DNA of 64,000 nucleotides from Flavipsychrobacter sp. (GTDB lineage: Bacteria > Bacteroidota > Bacteroidia > Chitinophagales > Chitinophagaceae), in contig JAWKLD010000001.1 of NCBI GenBank assembly GCA_041392855.1, positions 253,501 through 317,500 of the forward strand. Direction: 5' to 3'. This document shows, piece by piece, positions 8,844-17,702 of the stretch. A program made the position numbers and the translations under genes. Each line of letters starts with the position of its first letter. Within the stretch, counting starts at the first letter, position 1. Under the pieces are notes generated by a model that made no database searches, had not been told where the DNA came from, and saw only the letters and a list, made by a program, of their open reading frames with translations.

Positions 8844-9479
8844 TTATCCGTGTATGTACTGTTTAAATTTATTGATGTATTGATACAAAAGATACATCCA
8901 AATAGAAAAAGTAAAACTAATAGCCCACACTTCTAAGTTTCGAAAAGGGTGTATGATATGATGGGCCATACTATTGAATAATAAGTAGGGTTGGGTTATA
9001 ATATCCCAACTATTCCATCGCTCATACCTGCCTAGATAGATACCATAACCGCATAAGAAAAGCAATAAGAAAATAGTGAAGTGCATAACCTTCTTTTTAA
9101 ATACAGAGCTTATCGTCTTTTCTATATTGTTAAGGGATAGTAGCCCAAGGACAATCCCATTTAGAGCCATGGAAAACAATAACAACAAATCGTACCATAG
9201 TGGGATAGTATAAGTAGGAGATAAGTGGAACAGGTCTGTAACCATATATATGGCATTAGGAAAAAATAATAACCAGATAAAACCCAATAGCCAACGGTGA
9301 CTACGTTTTTGAGTGGTGCTAGCCTTGTAGCTTATGTATAGTGGTACTATAGCTAATAGTAAGTTCCAGTTCATCCAAAAGTATAGGCTGTGTCCTGTAT
9401 AAAGTATTCTTACAATGGTAAGGGTAATACTAAATATTAAAGAGGGGAGTAGCCATTTATATTTTAGTAAAAAATCCAT
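8844..9479 (-). CDS. DUF1361 domain membrane protein
   Basis: The 211-residue protein has six to seven hydrophobic segments. It carries the DUF1361 signatures WLLFFPNAIYMVTDLFHL and GYGIYLGRYERWNSWDI, found in an uncharacterised family of bacterial integral membrane proteins. The function is unknown. It starts four bases after the stop of the DgkA-like kinase gene and so belongs to the same transcript as that kinase and creD. Confidence 0.88.
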   Translation of the reverse strand: MDFLLKYKWLLPSLIFSITLTIVRILYTGHSLYFWMNWNLLLAIVPLYISYKASTTQKRSHRWLLGFIWLLFFPNAIYMVTDLFHLSPTYTIPLWYDLLLLFSMALNGIVLGLLSLNNIEKTISSVFKKKVMHFTIFLLLFLCGYGIYLGRYERWNSWDIITQPYLLFNSMAHHIIHPFRNLEVWAISFTFSIWMYLLYQYINKFKQYIHG

Positions 9480-9483
9480 TATT

Positions 9484-9846
9484 CTAGTTTAAAAATATGA
9501 GTAAACCTATAGTGATGCTTGTTAATGATGAGATCAATACTGCCGCTGCAGCAATGTCTTTTATCACTTTTACTTTAGTATTATATGCGCCATTGGTATA
9601 GAGGTCGCATAACATTTCCACTGTAGTGTTCAATGCTTCTGCTATCCATACAATGCCTATTGCAAAGGCTATAGCTATCCACTCATGAGTGGATAGCTGG
9701 TTTATAAAGCCTGCAATAATCACAACTATTGTAGCAATAGTATGTATCCTAGCGTTGGGCTCTTGACGTATCAAAGCAATAACCCCACGAATTGCGTACG
9801 AGAAACTTTGTATTCTTGCTTTAGGTGAATCTGATTTCTTATTCAT
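9484..9846 (-). CDS. diacylglycerol kinase family protein (probable undecaprenol kinase)
   Basis: This 120-residue membrane enzyme belongs to the small DgkA family, which phosphorylates a membrane lipid alcohol with ATP; in Gram-positive and many other bacteria the substrate is undecaprenol. The catalytic signature AEALNTTVEMLCDL (Glu70, Asn73, Glu77) lies between membrane helices, and a final KDIAAAAVLISSL helix follows. It overlaps the creD stop region by eight bases, which suggests translational coupling. The choice between diacylglycerol and undecaprenol as substrate cannot be made from the sequence. Confidence 0.88.
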   Translation of the reverse strand: MNKKSDSPKARIQSFSYAIRGVIALIRQEPNARIHTIATIVVIIAGFINQLSTHEWIAIAFAIGIVWIAEALNTTVEMLCDLYTNGAYNTKVKVIKDIAAAAVLISSLTSITIGLLIFLN

Positions 9847-11176
9847 GATCTTCTATTTGTTTGTTAGTGCTGTACCAGTCTATTTTCCTAGAGAAGTACA
9901 TAATAATGGCAAGGACAAAGAACAAGCCTATGCTGCCTGAAATAAGTGCGTATTCTTTAAGTTGAATAAGCATGAATAAATAAGCGTAAAGAGCAGTTAA
10001 TGAGAACGTAAAGCCAATAGCAATTTTCCATTTCTTGATAACGCTCCATACATAGAGGCCTATAAGGGCTACAGTTGCTACTGCTGCTACCATATAAGCA
10101 CTATTGAATCCTATATATTCTGAGATAGAGAGTAATAGGGTATAGAATATGATCAAAGCCATGCCGACAAGAATATATTGTAAAGGGTGTATGCGTATTT
10201 TCTGTATTACCTCCATGAAAAAGAATACAGTAAAAGTGAGTGCTATTATTAGTAGAGCGTATTTGATGGAACGGTTAGATTTTGCATAATGGTCGGCTGG
10301 TTGTATTAGCTTTACACCAAAACTATTGTCGTACATTTTGTTGGTGTTCTTATTATTATAGCCATCCCAGTATTGAGGGAAACTACGGGATACATGTAGT
10401 ACTCTCCATTTAGCTTTAAAACCATCAGTATCGTTATTTGTGTCGGGAAGGTAGTAGCCATTGAATGAAGGGTCTTTCCAATTAGATGATAGCATTACAT
10501 CCGTTGTTTTGCCTACAGGTACAAATTGTAAGTCCGAAGATCCTTTCATTTTAAGTTTAATATTAAATTGGCTATTTGTTTCAAGGTTCAGTTTTATGTT
10601 TGCCCCCAGTTCTGTATCAAAAATTTCAGCACCTTGGATGCCTGGCTCCATTATAGATGTGTTGTCTGCCCAGTCTAGTGTTACTTCTTCCTCCAGTCCT
10701 TTGGCATCACTAATGCCCATTACTAGTCTACTTTCATTCCAAATAATATCATCAGGATTGATGTTTAGTTTTTTAATAGGTGATGAAGAAAAATTTCCTT
10801 CAAGTGTCATGTCTGAACGGTAAAGGCTAACATGGTAAATGCTACGTTTTTTAGTTTCTGTAGTTACCTCGCCGTTTATCTTTAGTTTTTCAGGAAGTAT
10901 GTATACTTTCTTTTTGGTCGTAACTTTTTTGCCATCCTTGGCGATGGAGTGTTTATTATAAGGCACTACTAATATTGGTCCTGCTACTACTTGTTCGCCA
11001 GCCCATTTGCTACTCACTTCTTTTACTACTTCTGATTGATAATGCCTTCTTTCATTGATCACGTCATTGACCATGAACTTAGGTATGAGCATTAGTAGGA
11101 TAAGAAAGCCTATTAGGAATCCTTTTATTAAAATTCTGTTTTTGTCGAAGATGCTGGTTTTGTTGTTCTGTTCCAT
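9839..11176 (-). CDS. creD: CreD-family inner membrane protein
   Basis: CreD-family proteins are inner membrane proteins tied to envelope integrity and, in some bacteria, to beta-lactam and colicin responses; the molecular activity is unknown. The 445-residue protein shows the family layout: one N-terminal membrane helix (residues about 12-32), a long periplasmic domain beginning INERRHYQSEVVKEVSSKWAGEQ, and then five to six membrane helices after residue 300 (SIKYALLIIALTFTVFFFMEV onward). It is the centre of a cluster with two small membrane proteins and a winged-helix regulator. No two-component creBC genes are adjacent. Confidence 0.92.
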   Translation of the reverse strand: MEQNNKTSIFDKNRILIKGFLIGFLILLMLIPKFMVNDVINERRHYQSEVVKEVSSKWAGEQVVAGPILVVPYNKHSIAKDGKKVTTKKKVYILPEKLKINGEVTTETKKRSIYHVSLYRSDMTLEGNFSSSPIKKLNINPDDIIWNESRLVMGISDAKGLEEEVTLDWADNTSIMEPGIQGAEIFDTELGANIKLNLETNSQFNIKLKMKGSSDLQFVPVGKTTDVMLSSNWKDPSFNGYYLPDTNNDTDGFKAKWRVLHVSRSFPQYWDGYNNKNTNKMYDNSFGVKLIQPADHYAKSNRSIKYALLIIALTFTVFFFMEVIQKIRIHPLQYILVGMALIIFYTLLLSISEYIGFNSAYMVAAVATVALIGLYVWSVIKKWKIAIGFTFSLTALYAYLFMLIQLKEYALISGSIGLFFVLAIIMYFSRKIDWYSTNKQIEDHE

Positions 11177-11186
11177 TTTATAGTTT

Positions 11187-11669
11187 TTAGTATTGGTTAT
11201 TAGTAGATGTTTCTTTTATGCTTGTATTGTTGTTTTCCGTTATGATTCTTCTATGTTGTACTACGCTTATTAATGATGCAACCAGCACGCCTATAGTGAA
11301 TAGGTTAAATATTGTGTCTTGGATTATATCTAGAAACTCTTCTTGGAATAATAGAAGTATCATTAATAGGGCACAGATATAAAAAGAAATAACTGTCCCT
11401 ATGATTAGGATCACATGCTTCTCTTCAGTAGTGGCCTTAGTACTTTTAAGTAACTCTATGATTAGAGCTATTAAGAAGATGCTAGGTATAGAGAAGAAGC
11501 CTTCTACTACTATTACTACTAATGGTACTAACACTAGGCGCATGATGTAAAATTCTAGTTCAAATTCGTTTTGCAACACGCCAATTATTGTTGCTGATAT
11601 AGCAATGACATAAAGCATAGTTAAGAATATGCCCTGTGTTTTTAGCCATATTTTAAAAGCAAGGTTCAT
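11187..11669 (-). CDS. small membrane protein, paralogue of its upstream neighbour
   Basis: The 160-residue protein has four predicted membrane helices and no family I recognise. It resembles the product of the next gene upstream (11678-12157): both open with an M..xxKIWL(K/Q) motif, both have a LLE(A/G)(F/L)F(S/T)SP-like second helix, a central ELLK segment, and a (L/I)Q(D/E)xIFxxLT segment near the end. The pair therefore looks like a tandem duplication. It sits 10 bases upstream of creD, so a shared role with CreD is likely but unproven. Confidence 0.65.
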   Translation of the reverse strand: MNLAFKIWLKTQGIFLTMLYVIAISATIIGVLQNEFELEFYIMRLVLVPLVVIVVEGFFSIPSIFLIALIIELLKSTKATTEEKHVILIIGTVISFYICALLMILLLFQEEFLDIIQDTIFNLFTIGVLVASLISVVQHRRIITENNNTSIKETSTNNQY

Positions 11670-11677
11670 AGTTTTTT

Positions 11678-12157
11678 TTATTTAGTAAAATGTCTGATGT
11701 CAATATTGATAGGTGTGTTACAGTAGGTGTAAATACTTTGGCGTTGCAGCAAAATGTTGGTTAGTGAGATGATAATTGAGATTGCGGTTAACTGATAAAA
11801 AATAGGGTCTTGCAATACAGGTTTTAAAAATGCTATTTTCTTAAAAAAGAATATCATTAAGCAGGAGCTAGTGTATAATAAAGTAGCTGTACTTATTATG
11901 GTAATAACCATAATGTCTATTTTCCGCTTTTGCTCTCCCTTTAGCAGTTCTAACAAGCCAAGATGAAATCCTATTTGTGGAGACGTGAATAAGGCTTCTA
12001 GCAATAATGCTGATAGGTAGAACTGTACCCCATTCATCACATACTGCTGTGCATTTAGGTCATGGCTACTAGCTGTTACCGTTATTAGCACTACTATCAA
12101 TAGCTGTAATGCGAACAAGGCTCTACTTTGTAGCCATATTTTCAAAGTTGTTTTCAT
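11678..12157 (-). CDS. small membrane protein, paralogue of its downstream neighbour
   Basis: This 159-residue protein has four predicted membrane helices (around residues 12-30, 45-65, 82-106 and 120-140) and opens with MKTTLKIWLQSRALF, close to the start of the 11187-11669 product. No named family is recognised. Eight bases separate the two genes, and the regulator gene ends 44 bases upstream. The order regulator, paralogue pair, creD, lipid kinase suggests one envelope-related operon. Confidence 0.65.
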   Translation of the reverse strand: MKTTLKIWLQSRALFALQLLIVVLITVTASSHDLNAQQYVMNGVQFYLSALLLEALFTSPQIGFHLGLLELLKGEQKRKIDIMVITIISTATLLYTSSCLMIFFFKKIAFLKPVLQDPIFYQLTAISIIISLTNILLQRQSIYTYCNTPINIDIRHFTK

Positions 12158-12201
12158 TTGTAAAGTACTTTGTATTTCAGAGTAAAATAGTCAAAAAAAT
12201 A

Positions 12202-12501
12202 TTAATTTAGTTTATTGATAATTTGTTCTAGTGCATGTAGGTGATCTCTAAATGCTTTGTCTCCTGCTTTAGTAACCGAATAGGTAGTATTGGTTTTTCG
12301 CCCAACAAAACCCTTCTGTACTTTGATAAAACCATTGTCTTCCAGTGTTTTTAAATGAGATGATAGGTTGCCATCAGTAACGTCAATTAAGGCTTTGAGG
12401 TCATTAAAGTTGACTTGGTCTGTAACTACAAGCGCACTCATAATGCCTATCCGTATTCGGCTTTCAAAAACCTTATTTAAGTTGTTAATTGGGCTGCCCA
12501 T
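12202..12501 (-). CDS. winged-helix transcriptional regulator (HTH_34/ArsR-like)
   Basis: The 99-residue protein is a single winged-helix DNA-binding domain: RIGIMSALVVTDQVNFNDLKALIDVTDGNLSSHLKTLEDNGFIKVQKGFVGRK.. shows the helix-turn-helix (DLKALIDVTDGNLSSHLKTLE) and wing (FVGRKTNTTYSVT). No metal-binding cysteines are present, so sensing of metals is unlikely. Regulators of this type commonly sit beside creD in Bacteroidota. It is the second gene of the cluster, nine bases after a membrane protein, and probably controls the operon itself (inference). Confidence 0.88.
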   Translation of the reverse strand: MGSPINNLNKVFESRIRIGIMSALVVTDQVNFNDLKALIDVTDGNLSSHLKTLEDNGFIKVQKGFVGRKTNTTYSVTKAGDKAFRDHLHALEQIINKLN

Positions 12502-12510
12502 TAATAATGC

Positions 12511-13170
12511 TTATTGTTTTTTATCGTATTTGTTCCACATTATTACACCGTATATAATATGTAATAGTCCAAAACCTATTGCCCAGAATATTAATCCGTG
12601 TCCGAGTACCAAAAGACTAATACAGCCTAAAAGTACTTCTAATATGCCTAAGTATTGAATGTCTGATAAGGTATATTTACTACCATTTAGTAAGGCTAGC
12701 CCATAAAAAGTTAGAGAGGTAGGCGCTATATACATTTCCAAGCCATTAAATAAAAATACCAATACAAATACACCTCCGGCACATAACGGTATTGCTATTT
12801 GTACCAGCATTTTTTTCGAAGCGCTATTCCATATTTTTAATCCTTGTTTCTTTGTTTTATTCCAAGTAAAGTAAATGCCTCCTGCCAATGCTACAATAAA
12901 TGTAATGGCTGCTAATGCAATAAACTGAACATCTATCCCAGTAAGCTGGCCAGCTCTTATGCTTGCTCCCTTTGTAGCTCTGTAGTTATAGTAGTCAGCT
13001 GTAGTTAGGTCGGCGATCCAACTGTAGGCTATTGCTGCAGATATTAATCCTACAATACCTGCCCATATACCACTCCAGCCACTTAGAGATAAAAAACGTG
13101 CAGAACGCTCCATTATCCGTTTTATATCAGATAGGGTTTGTAAAGACTCTTCTTGTGAATTTTGATTCAT
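12511..13170 (-). CDS. predicted membrane protein, first gene of the creD cluster
   Basis: Using the ATG at 13170 the protein has 219 residues; the longer frame to 13191 adds only MQFKVLY. A short cytoplasmic N-terminus (NSQEESLQTLSDIKRIMERSARFLSLSGWSGIWAG) leads into about six membrane helices. The segment ERSARFLSLSGWSGI is a motif I have seen in uncharacterised Bacteroidota membrane proteins located beside HTH_34 regulators; I cannot assign a function. It is probably co-transcribed with the regulator, the paralogue pair and creD. Confidence 0.7.
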   Translation of the reverse strand: MNQNSQEESLQTLSDIKRIMERSARFLSLSGWSGIWAGIVGLISAAIAYSWIADLTTADYYNYRATKGASIRAGQLTGIDVQFIALAAITFIVALAGGIYFTWNKTKKQGLKIWNSASKKMLVQIAIPLCAGGVFVLVFLFNGLEMYIAPTSLTFYGLALLNGSKYTLSDIQYLGILEVLLGCISLLVLGHGLIFWAIGFGLLHIIYGVIMWNKYDKKQ

Positions 13171-13233
13171 ATAAAGCACTTTGAACTGCAAAGTAAATAA
13201 AAGAATTTTAATTATCCATGTTAAAAAAATAAA

Positions 13234-13257
13234 AAAGCCACCCAGTTGGGTGGCTTT
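13234..13257 (-). terminator. intrinsic terminator of sucC
   Basis: A perfect 10-bp stem (AAAGCCACCC/GGGTGGCTTT) with loop AGTT, followed on the minus strand by a T-rich run. It ends the sucC transcript. Confidence 0.88.
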
Positions 13258-13281
13258 GAATTCTATAAATGCATTGTGCGC

Positions 13282-14496
13282 TTAGCTAACAGCGTTTTGT
13301 ACTAGCTGTGCGGCTTCGCTAAGAAGAATTGCAGACTGTACCTCAAGACCAGAGTTGTCTATCAATTCCTTAGCAGCCTCAGCATTTGTACCTTGTAAAC
13401 GTACAATGATCGGAATATCAATATTACCTAAGTTTTTATAAGCTTCTACCACACCAGCAGCAACACGGTCGCAACGAACGATACCACCAAAAATGTTGAT
13501 AAGAATTGCTTTAACATTAGGGTCTTTCATGATGATACGGAAACCAGCTTCTACTGTTTCAGCGTTTGCGCTACCTCCAACATCTAGGAAGTTTGCAGGC
13601 TCACCACCAGCTAACTTGATCATATCCATCGTAGCCATTGCTAGTCCGGCACCATTAACCATGCAGCCTACGTTACCATCTAGCTTTACATAGTTTAGGT
13701 TGTACTCACCAGCTTCTACTTCTGTTGGATCTTCTTCTGTTTTATCACGCATTTCTGCAAGATCTTTGTGACGGTATAGAGAGCTTTCGTCGATGCTCAT
13801 CTTACAGTCTACAGCTAGTATCTTGTCGTCGCTCGATTTGAATAGAGGGTTGATCTCTAACATTTCACAATCAAGACTAACGTATGCGTTATATAAGTTA
13901 GATACGAATTTTACACAGTTTTTAAATGCAGTACCGCTTAAGCCTAGGTTGAATGCTATTTTACGAGCTTGGAAACCTTGTAATGGCATATTTGGTGCTA
14001 CCCACTCTTTGAATATTTTTTCAGGAGTATTGTGTGCAACATCTTCAATATCCATACCGCCTTCAGTGCTATACATGATCACGTTCTGCTTTTTAGAACG
14101 GTCCATCAATATAGAAAGGTAAAATTCTTCACGCTCGCTAGGTCCATCGTAGTACATGTCGTGAGCTACGAATAGCTTATTTACAACCTTACCAGCTTCT
14201 CCTGTTTGGATAGTAACGAGTGTATTGCCTAGTATGTTCTCAGCAACGCGTTTAGCGTCATCTGCACTCTTAATTACTTCAACACCATGTTGTTCAGGTG
14301 CTTCTTTTATGGTACCCTTACCACGGCCACCTGCATGAATTTGAGCTTTAATAACAGCAAATTTAGCGCCGGTATCAGCAGCTACTTTGTTATAAGCGTT
14401 TACAGTTTCTTCAACATTTTCTACAGCTATACCGTCTTGTGTAGGTACTCCGAAGCTTTTTAATAGCTCTTTAGCTTGATATTCGTGCAAGTTCAT
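13282..14496 (-). CDS. sucC: succinyl-CoA synthetase beta subunit (ADP-forming)
   Basis: SucC forms the nucleotide- and succinate-binding subunit of succinyl-CoA synthetase in the TCA cycle. The 404-residue protein starts with the family hallmark MNLHEYQAKELLKSFGVP and contains the ATP-grasp region (KAQIHAGGRGKG) and the C-terminal ligase motifs LDVGGSANAETV and INIFGGIVRCDRVA. The length is close to the normal 388-400. The alpha subunit gene sucD is not next to it, so the two subunits are encoded apart in this genome. The gene is flanked by its own terminator. Confidence 0.96.
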   Translation of the reverse strand: MNLHEYQAKELLKSFGVPTQDGIAVENVEETVNAYNKVAADTGAKFAVIKAQIHAGGRGKGTIKEAPEQHGVEVIKSADDAKRVAENILGNTLVTIQTGEAGKVVNKLFVAHDMYYDGPSEREEFYLSILMDRSKKQNVIMYSTEGGMDIEDVAHNTPEKIFKEWVAPNMPLQGFQARKIAFNLGLSGTAFKNCVKFVSNLYNAYVSLDCEMLEINPLFKSSDDKILAVDCKMSIDESSLYRHKDLAEMRDKTEEDPTEVEAGEYNLNYVKLDGNVGCMVNGAGLAMATMDMIKLAGGEPANFLDVGGSANAETVEAGFRIIMKDPNVKAILINIFGGIVRCDRVAAGVVEAYKNLGNIDIPIIVRLQGTNAEAAKELIDNSGLEVQSAILLSEAAQLVQNAVS

Positions 14497-14593
14497 TATA
14501 GCAAAATTTTGTGCGAAGATAATTTAAAATAGGGAGCTATACCAATGAAATTTAAACGAATAGTAGATTAGTTTAATGTGATTGTGGGGATAA

Positions 14594-15196
14594 CTAAAAT
14601 ATTTCTTCCTCTATAAGTTCTTCTTTAGTGTTACTGGCATTGTTAATAGGCTTTAATATCTGCTCAAGTCTGTTATAATCAATGTTATAAGGTTTTATCT
14701 TGTAGATATAGTCAGCACCTACAAAGTCATGTTTGTTACATTCAAAGCAATATTTAGCCCATCCAGTAATAGTATTACCCATCTTAAAAACTAGTATGTC
14801 TCGGTAAATAGGCTCGCAAAAAGATTCTTCATATACATCTGTTTTGTTGAAGCGAAATGTACTATCGATCGAGGAGTAGCTATGAGAGGGAATCTCTCTT
14901 TTTGTAAAGCCTATCTCAGCAAGTTTGCTAATGGTATGAACATCTGATAGTGATGATATTTTATCATGCTCAAAAACTATATCGTAGAGGTCTTTATTAA
15001 AAAGCGAATCATTCTTTATAGAGTCGGCTTCATCTATGTCGCTTATAGATTGATAGTAGGTGTCAACTTCATCATCGTCTAATGTTACAGAATAATGGAT
15101 GATTTTGTCATACTCAAAAGGGTTGTGGTAATAATCATTATCAGTACAACTGCAAAATAACAAGAGAAGGGCGGATATGTGTAATAAGGCTTTCAT
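14594..15196 (-). CDS. predicted lipoprotein of unknown function, 200 aa
   Basis: The N-terminus MKALLHISALLLLFCSC has a hydrophobic core followed by Cys15 and Cys17, consistent with a lipoprotein signal. The mature part is strongly acidic at first (DDDEVDTYYQSISDIDEADS) and contains several aromatic residues and a pair of cysteines (YCFECNKHDF). I do not recognise a family. It starts five bases after the DUF72 gene stop, so it is likely the second gene of a two-gene transcript. Confidence 0.6.
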   Translation of the reverse strand: MKALLHISALLLLFCSCTDNDYYHNPFEYDKIIHYSVTLDDDEVDTYYQSISDIDEADSIKNDSLFNKDLYDIVFEHDKISSLSDVHTISKLAEIGFTKREIPSHSYSSIDSTFRFNKTDVYEESFCEPIYRDILVFKMGNTITGWAKYCFECNKHDFVGADYIYKIKPYNIDYNRLEQILKPINNASNTKEELIEEEIF

Positions 15197-15201
15197 GTTA
15201 G

Positions 15202-16104
15202 TTAAAACAGTTTACCTGAGTTATCTGTATATAGTTGTGGTGGCTTTAAAGACGTGCCGCAATGTTTATTCAATTCTTCTATGAGATATTTGATCAATTC
15301 AGGTGAGTGCAACTCCTCGTGCTGGTGCATGAAGAAGTAGCAAGTTTCTAATCCTTGTTTCATCCATTGTTTAATGCGCTGTACCCATTCGTCAATACGC
15401 TCATAGTCGGAATGGTGCAGCGAATTTCCAACAAAACGAATGAAGCACTCAGGCGTACTGAGGTGCATATGAACACAATCTCTTCGACCTGCAGCATCTG
15501 TAATGATAGTACCTCTATTCTGTCCTCTCAAGAAATTATAAAACTCATCATGGTATCCTTCCTTATACCAATCAGTATGCCTTAATTCTGTAAACATAGC
15601 CACATCGCTAGGCATAGCTTCAACAAATTCTTTAAGGGTATCTATATGTTTAGGTGCAACCTGAGGGTGCGGCATTAAGAATATAGGTCCAAGATTATCT
15701 TTAAAAGTAGTAATGGCTTCCAGGTACTTCCCCGTTTCAAAATGAACGTTTTTTAGGCGTTTCAAGTGAGTGATGGTATTGGTGAACTTTGGGCAGAATA
15801 GAAAGCCTTCAGGTACTTTACTTTTCCATTTCTGAACGTCCGTAGGAAAGGGCATCCTATAAAATACAGCATTGAACTCAATACAATTGAATGTGCGAGC
15901 ATAATGTTCTAAAAAGTCTTTCTCTTTTGTTTTGGGAGGGTATAATTTACCTACCCAATCTTTTCTTCCCCATTTAGCACAACCTATATAAAACTTGGTA
16001 TCTCCTTTTCCTTTTTTTAGAACCTCCGTAGTAACCTTTGGGTCTTTAGGTAAGGAGAAGTCTATTTGTTCTAATTCTTGTTCCGTGACTTTGCCAAATT
16101 CCAT
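15202..16104 (-). CDS. DUF72 domain protein (YecE-like)
   Basis: The 300-residue protein has a DUF72 TIM-barrel-like domain from about residue 37. The family signatures are FYIGCAKWGRKDWVGKLYPP, FNCIEFNAVFYRMP, EGFLFCPKFTNTITH, and near the end RIKQWMKQGLETCYFFMHQHEELHSPELIKYL. The biochemical function is unknown. A 36-residue N-terminal extension precedes the domain. It is followed by a predicted lipoprotein gene and preceded by the terminator of the T9SS cargo gene. Confidence 0.88.
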   Translation of the reverse strand: MEFGKVTEQELEQIDFSLPKDPKVTTEVLKKGKGDTKFYIGCAKWGRKDWVGKLYPPKTKEKDFLEHYARTFNCIEFNAVFYRMPFPTDVQKWKSKVPEGFLFCPKFTNTITHLKRLKNVHFETGKYLEAITTFKDNLGPIFLMPHPQVAPKHIDTLKEFVEAMPSDVAMFTELRHTDWYKEGYHDEFYNFLRGQNRGTIITDAAGRRDCVHMHLSTPECFIRFVGNSLHHSDYERIDEWVQRIKQWMKQGLETCYFFMHQHEELHSPELIKYLIEELNKHCGTSLKPPQLYTDNSGKLF

Positions 16105-16143
16105 GAGTTCAAGTTAAAACATTGATAAGAATTAATGATAAAA

Positions 16144-16164
16144 AACCTCACAATTTGTGAGGTT
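16144..16164 (-). terminator. intrinsic terminator after the T9SS beta-helix gene
   Basis: A 9-bp perfect stem (AACCTCACA/TGTGAGGTT) with a 3-base loop, followed on the minus strand by TTTTTATC. Confidence 0.82.
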
Positions 16165-16191
16165 AGTATGGCTTTAAATAATTAATAATTA

Positions 16192-17592
16192 TCACTGCTT
16201 TATGAGTCTACCTGTTTGAGTAGTTTTATCCGAGAAGGTTATCTTATAAATGTATACTCCACTAGGTTGATTTTCAGTATCAAATTTCACATTCGTATTA
16301 GGGTTGGTCTTTGATACTAGTTCTCTTCCAGTTATGTCGTATAGAGATATAGATAAGACGCTCGTTGTCCCAAAGTCAAAAGTGACAATATTACTATATG
16401 GGTTGGGGTATATTGATACATCCTTATTCTTTTTTATTTCTTGTATAGATGTGGGTGGGAGGGTAATCGTCTTACAAGAACCATCTTTTTTTGCCATTAT
16501 ACCATAGGAAACCTTACCTAACTTAAAATCTTCTGTAAAGTCGATAATAGCACTATCTATCTTATTAGTATCTGTGGTGCCCCACCAGTTATTACCTAAA
16601 GACCAATTGTTAGTATTACCCCATCTTATGCTATATTCTATGTTTTCATAAATACAATTGTTTTCAATAATAATGTTGGGGGGAGTATAGGTTGTAGGTG
16701 TATTGTTTTCTAATAGGCTAATGCCTTGTCTGTTATAATATATTGAGTTGTGTTGAATGTCAAAGTCGTTAGAGTACACTCTTATAGCTTTAAGGTTAGA
16801 CATGAATATATTATGGTTAACATTTATGCTAGCACTTTGCCCTTTATCGTCAATGCATAGATGGTTACCAATAAAGTTGTTCTTTGTTATGGTTGTTGTT
16901 TTATTTCCTCTAGCTCTAATAGCAGTACCATTATTAAGAAATTCGTTTTCTTCTATAATGATTCCTTTATTTGATGTGCAGTTTAAAAATAGAACTGCCA
17001 TGTGTTTAATACTGTTTTCAAATTTGTTGTTTTTTATTACTATTTGTTCAATAGGCTCAATTGGTGTATTGCCAGTCATATAAATCATGAATTCGGCATC
17101 TACATGATTGTTATTAAAAATAAAAGATTCACCTAAGCCAGCTTCCCAAGTTACATTTGTAGTTCCTTTTATTTTGTTGTTAGAAAACATCAAACTAGGT
17201 CCGTTCTTGAAAAAATTTATACCGACGTTTTCAAACAACATATTTTGCAATTGTAAAGTATCCTTGTTCGTTTTAGAAAAAGCCTGCTCGTTAAAATCAA
17301 TACTAGATAATTCTTTTGGGTCTGCAATAACTCTTACGGGATCTTGAGTGGTAGCGTTTACAGTTAAATTGCCATAAATAACAATATTTGTAGCCTTCAT
17401 AATTATTGTCACTCCAGGATCTACAGTTAAGGATGTATTATTGGCAACTTCTACTTTTGAATCTACTATGTATGGGCTATTAGTTTTAGTCCAAGTGGTG
17501 TTAGTTCTAATTTGACCACTTACATGTGTTTGTGCTTGAGAAAGTTGAGCTATTAGGGCTAAATAGCATAAAGTTGCGATAAGGTGTTTCAT
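16192..17592 (-). CDS. T9SS-exported right-handed beta-helix protein
   Basis: With the ATG at 17592 the protein has 466 residues and a clean signal peptide (MKHLIATLCYLALIAQLSQAQ). The body is a parallel beta-helix with Asn-rich turns (IVIKNNKF, IIEENEF, TTITKNNF, IIIENNCIY), like pectate-lyase-type surface proteins. The last 75 residues (SIYPNPYSNIVTFDF..., SGVYIYKITFSD, GRLIKQ) are a type A T9SS sorting domain, so the protein is exported by the type IX system and anchored or released at the surface. Whether it binds or cuts a glycan cannot be told; no catalytic motif is evident. The longer frame to 17706 adds 38 non-signal residues. Confidence 0.87.
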   Translation of the reverse strand: MKHLIATLCYLALIAQLSQAQTHVSGQIRTNTTWTKTNSPYIVDSKVEVANNTSLTVDPGVTIIMKATNIVIYGNLTVNATTQDPVRVIADPKELSSIDFNEQAFSKTNKDTLQLQNMLFENVGINFFKNGPSLMFSNNKIKGTTNVTWEAGLGESFIFNNNHVDAEFMIYMTGNTPIEPIEQIVIKNNKFENSIKHMAVLFLNCTSNKGIIIEENEFLNNGTAIRARGNKTTTITKNNFIGNHLCIDDKGQSASINVNHNIFMSNLKAIRVYSNDFDIQHNSIYYNRQGISLLENNTPTTYTPPNIIIENNCIYENIEYSIRWGNTNNWSLGNNWWGTTDTNKIDSAIIDFTEDFKLGKVSYGIMAKKDGSCKTITLPPTSIQEIKKNKDVSIYPNPYSNIVTFDFGTTSVLSISLYDITGRELVSKTNPNTNVKFDTENQPSGVYIYKITFSDKTTQTGRLIKQ

Positions 17593-17702
17593 AACATAGC
17601 TTTTAGATGTATTGTAATTTACGAAAAAGTGAATACTAGTCTGTAACTTCAGGGAATATGGCATTTTTGTGGCAAAGTGAAATGAAAAGGAATGTCTGGT
17701 TG

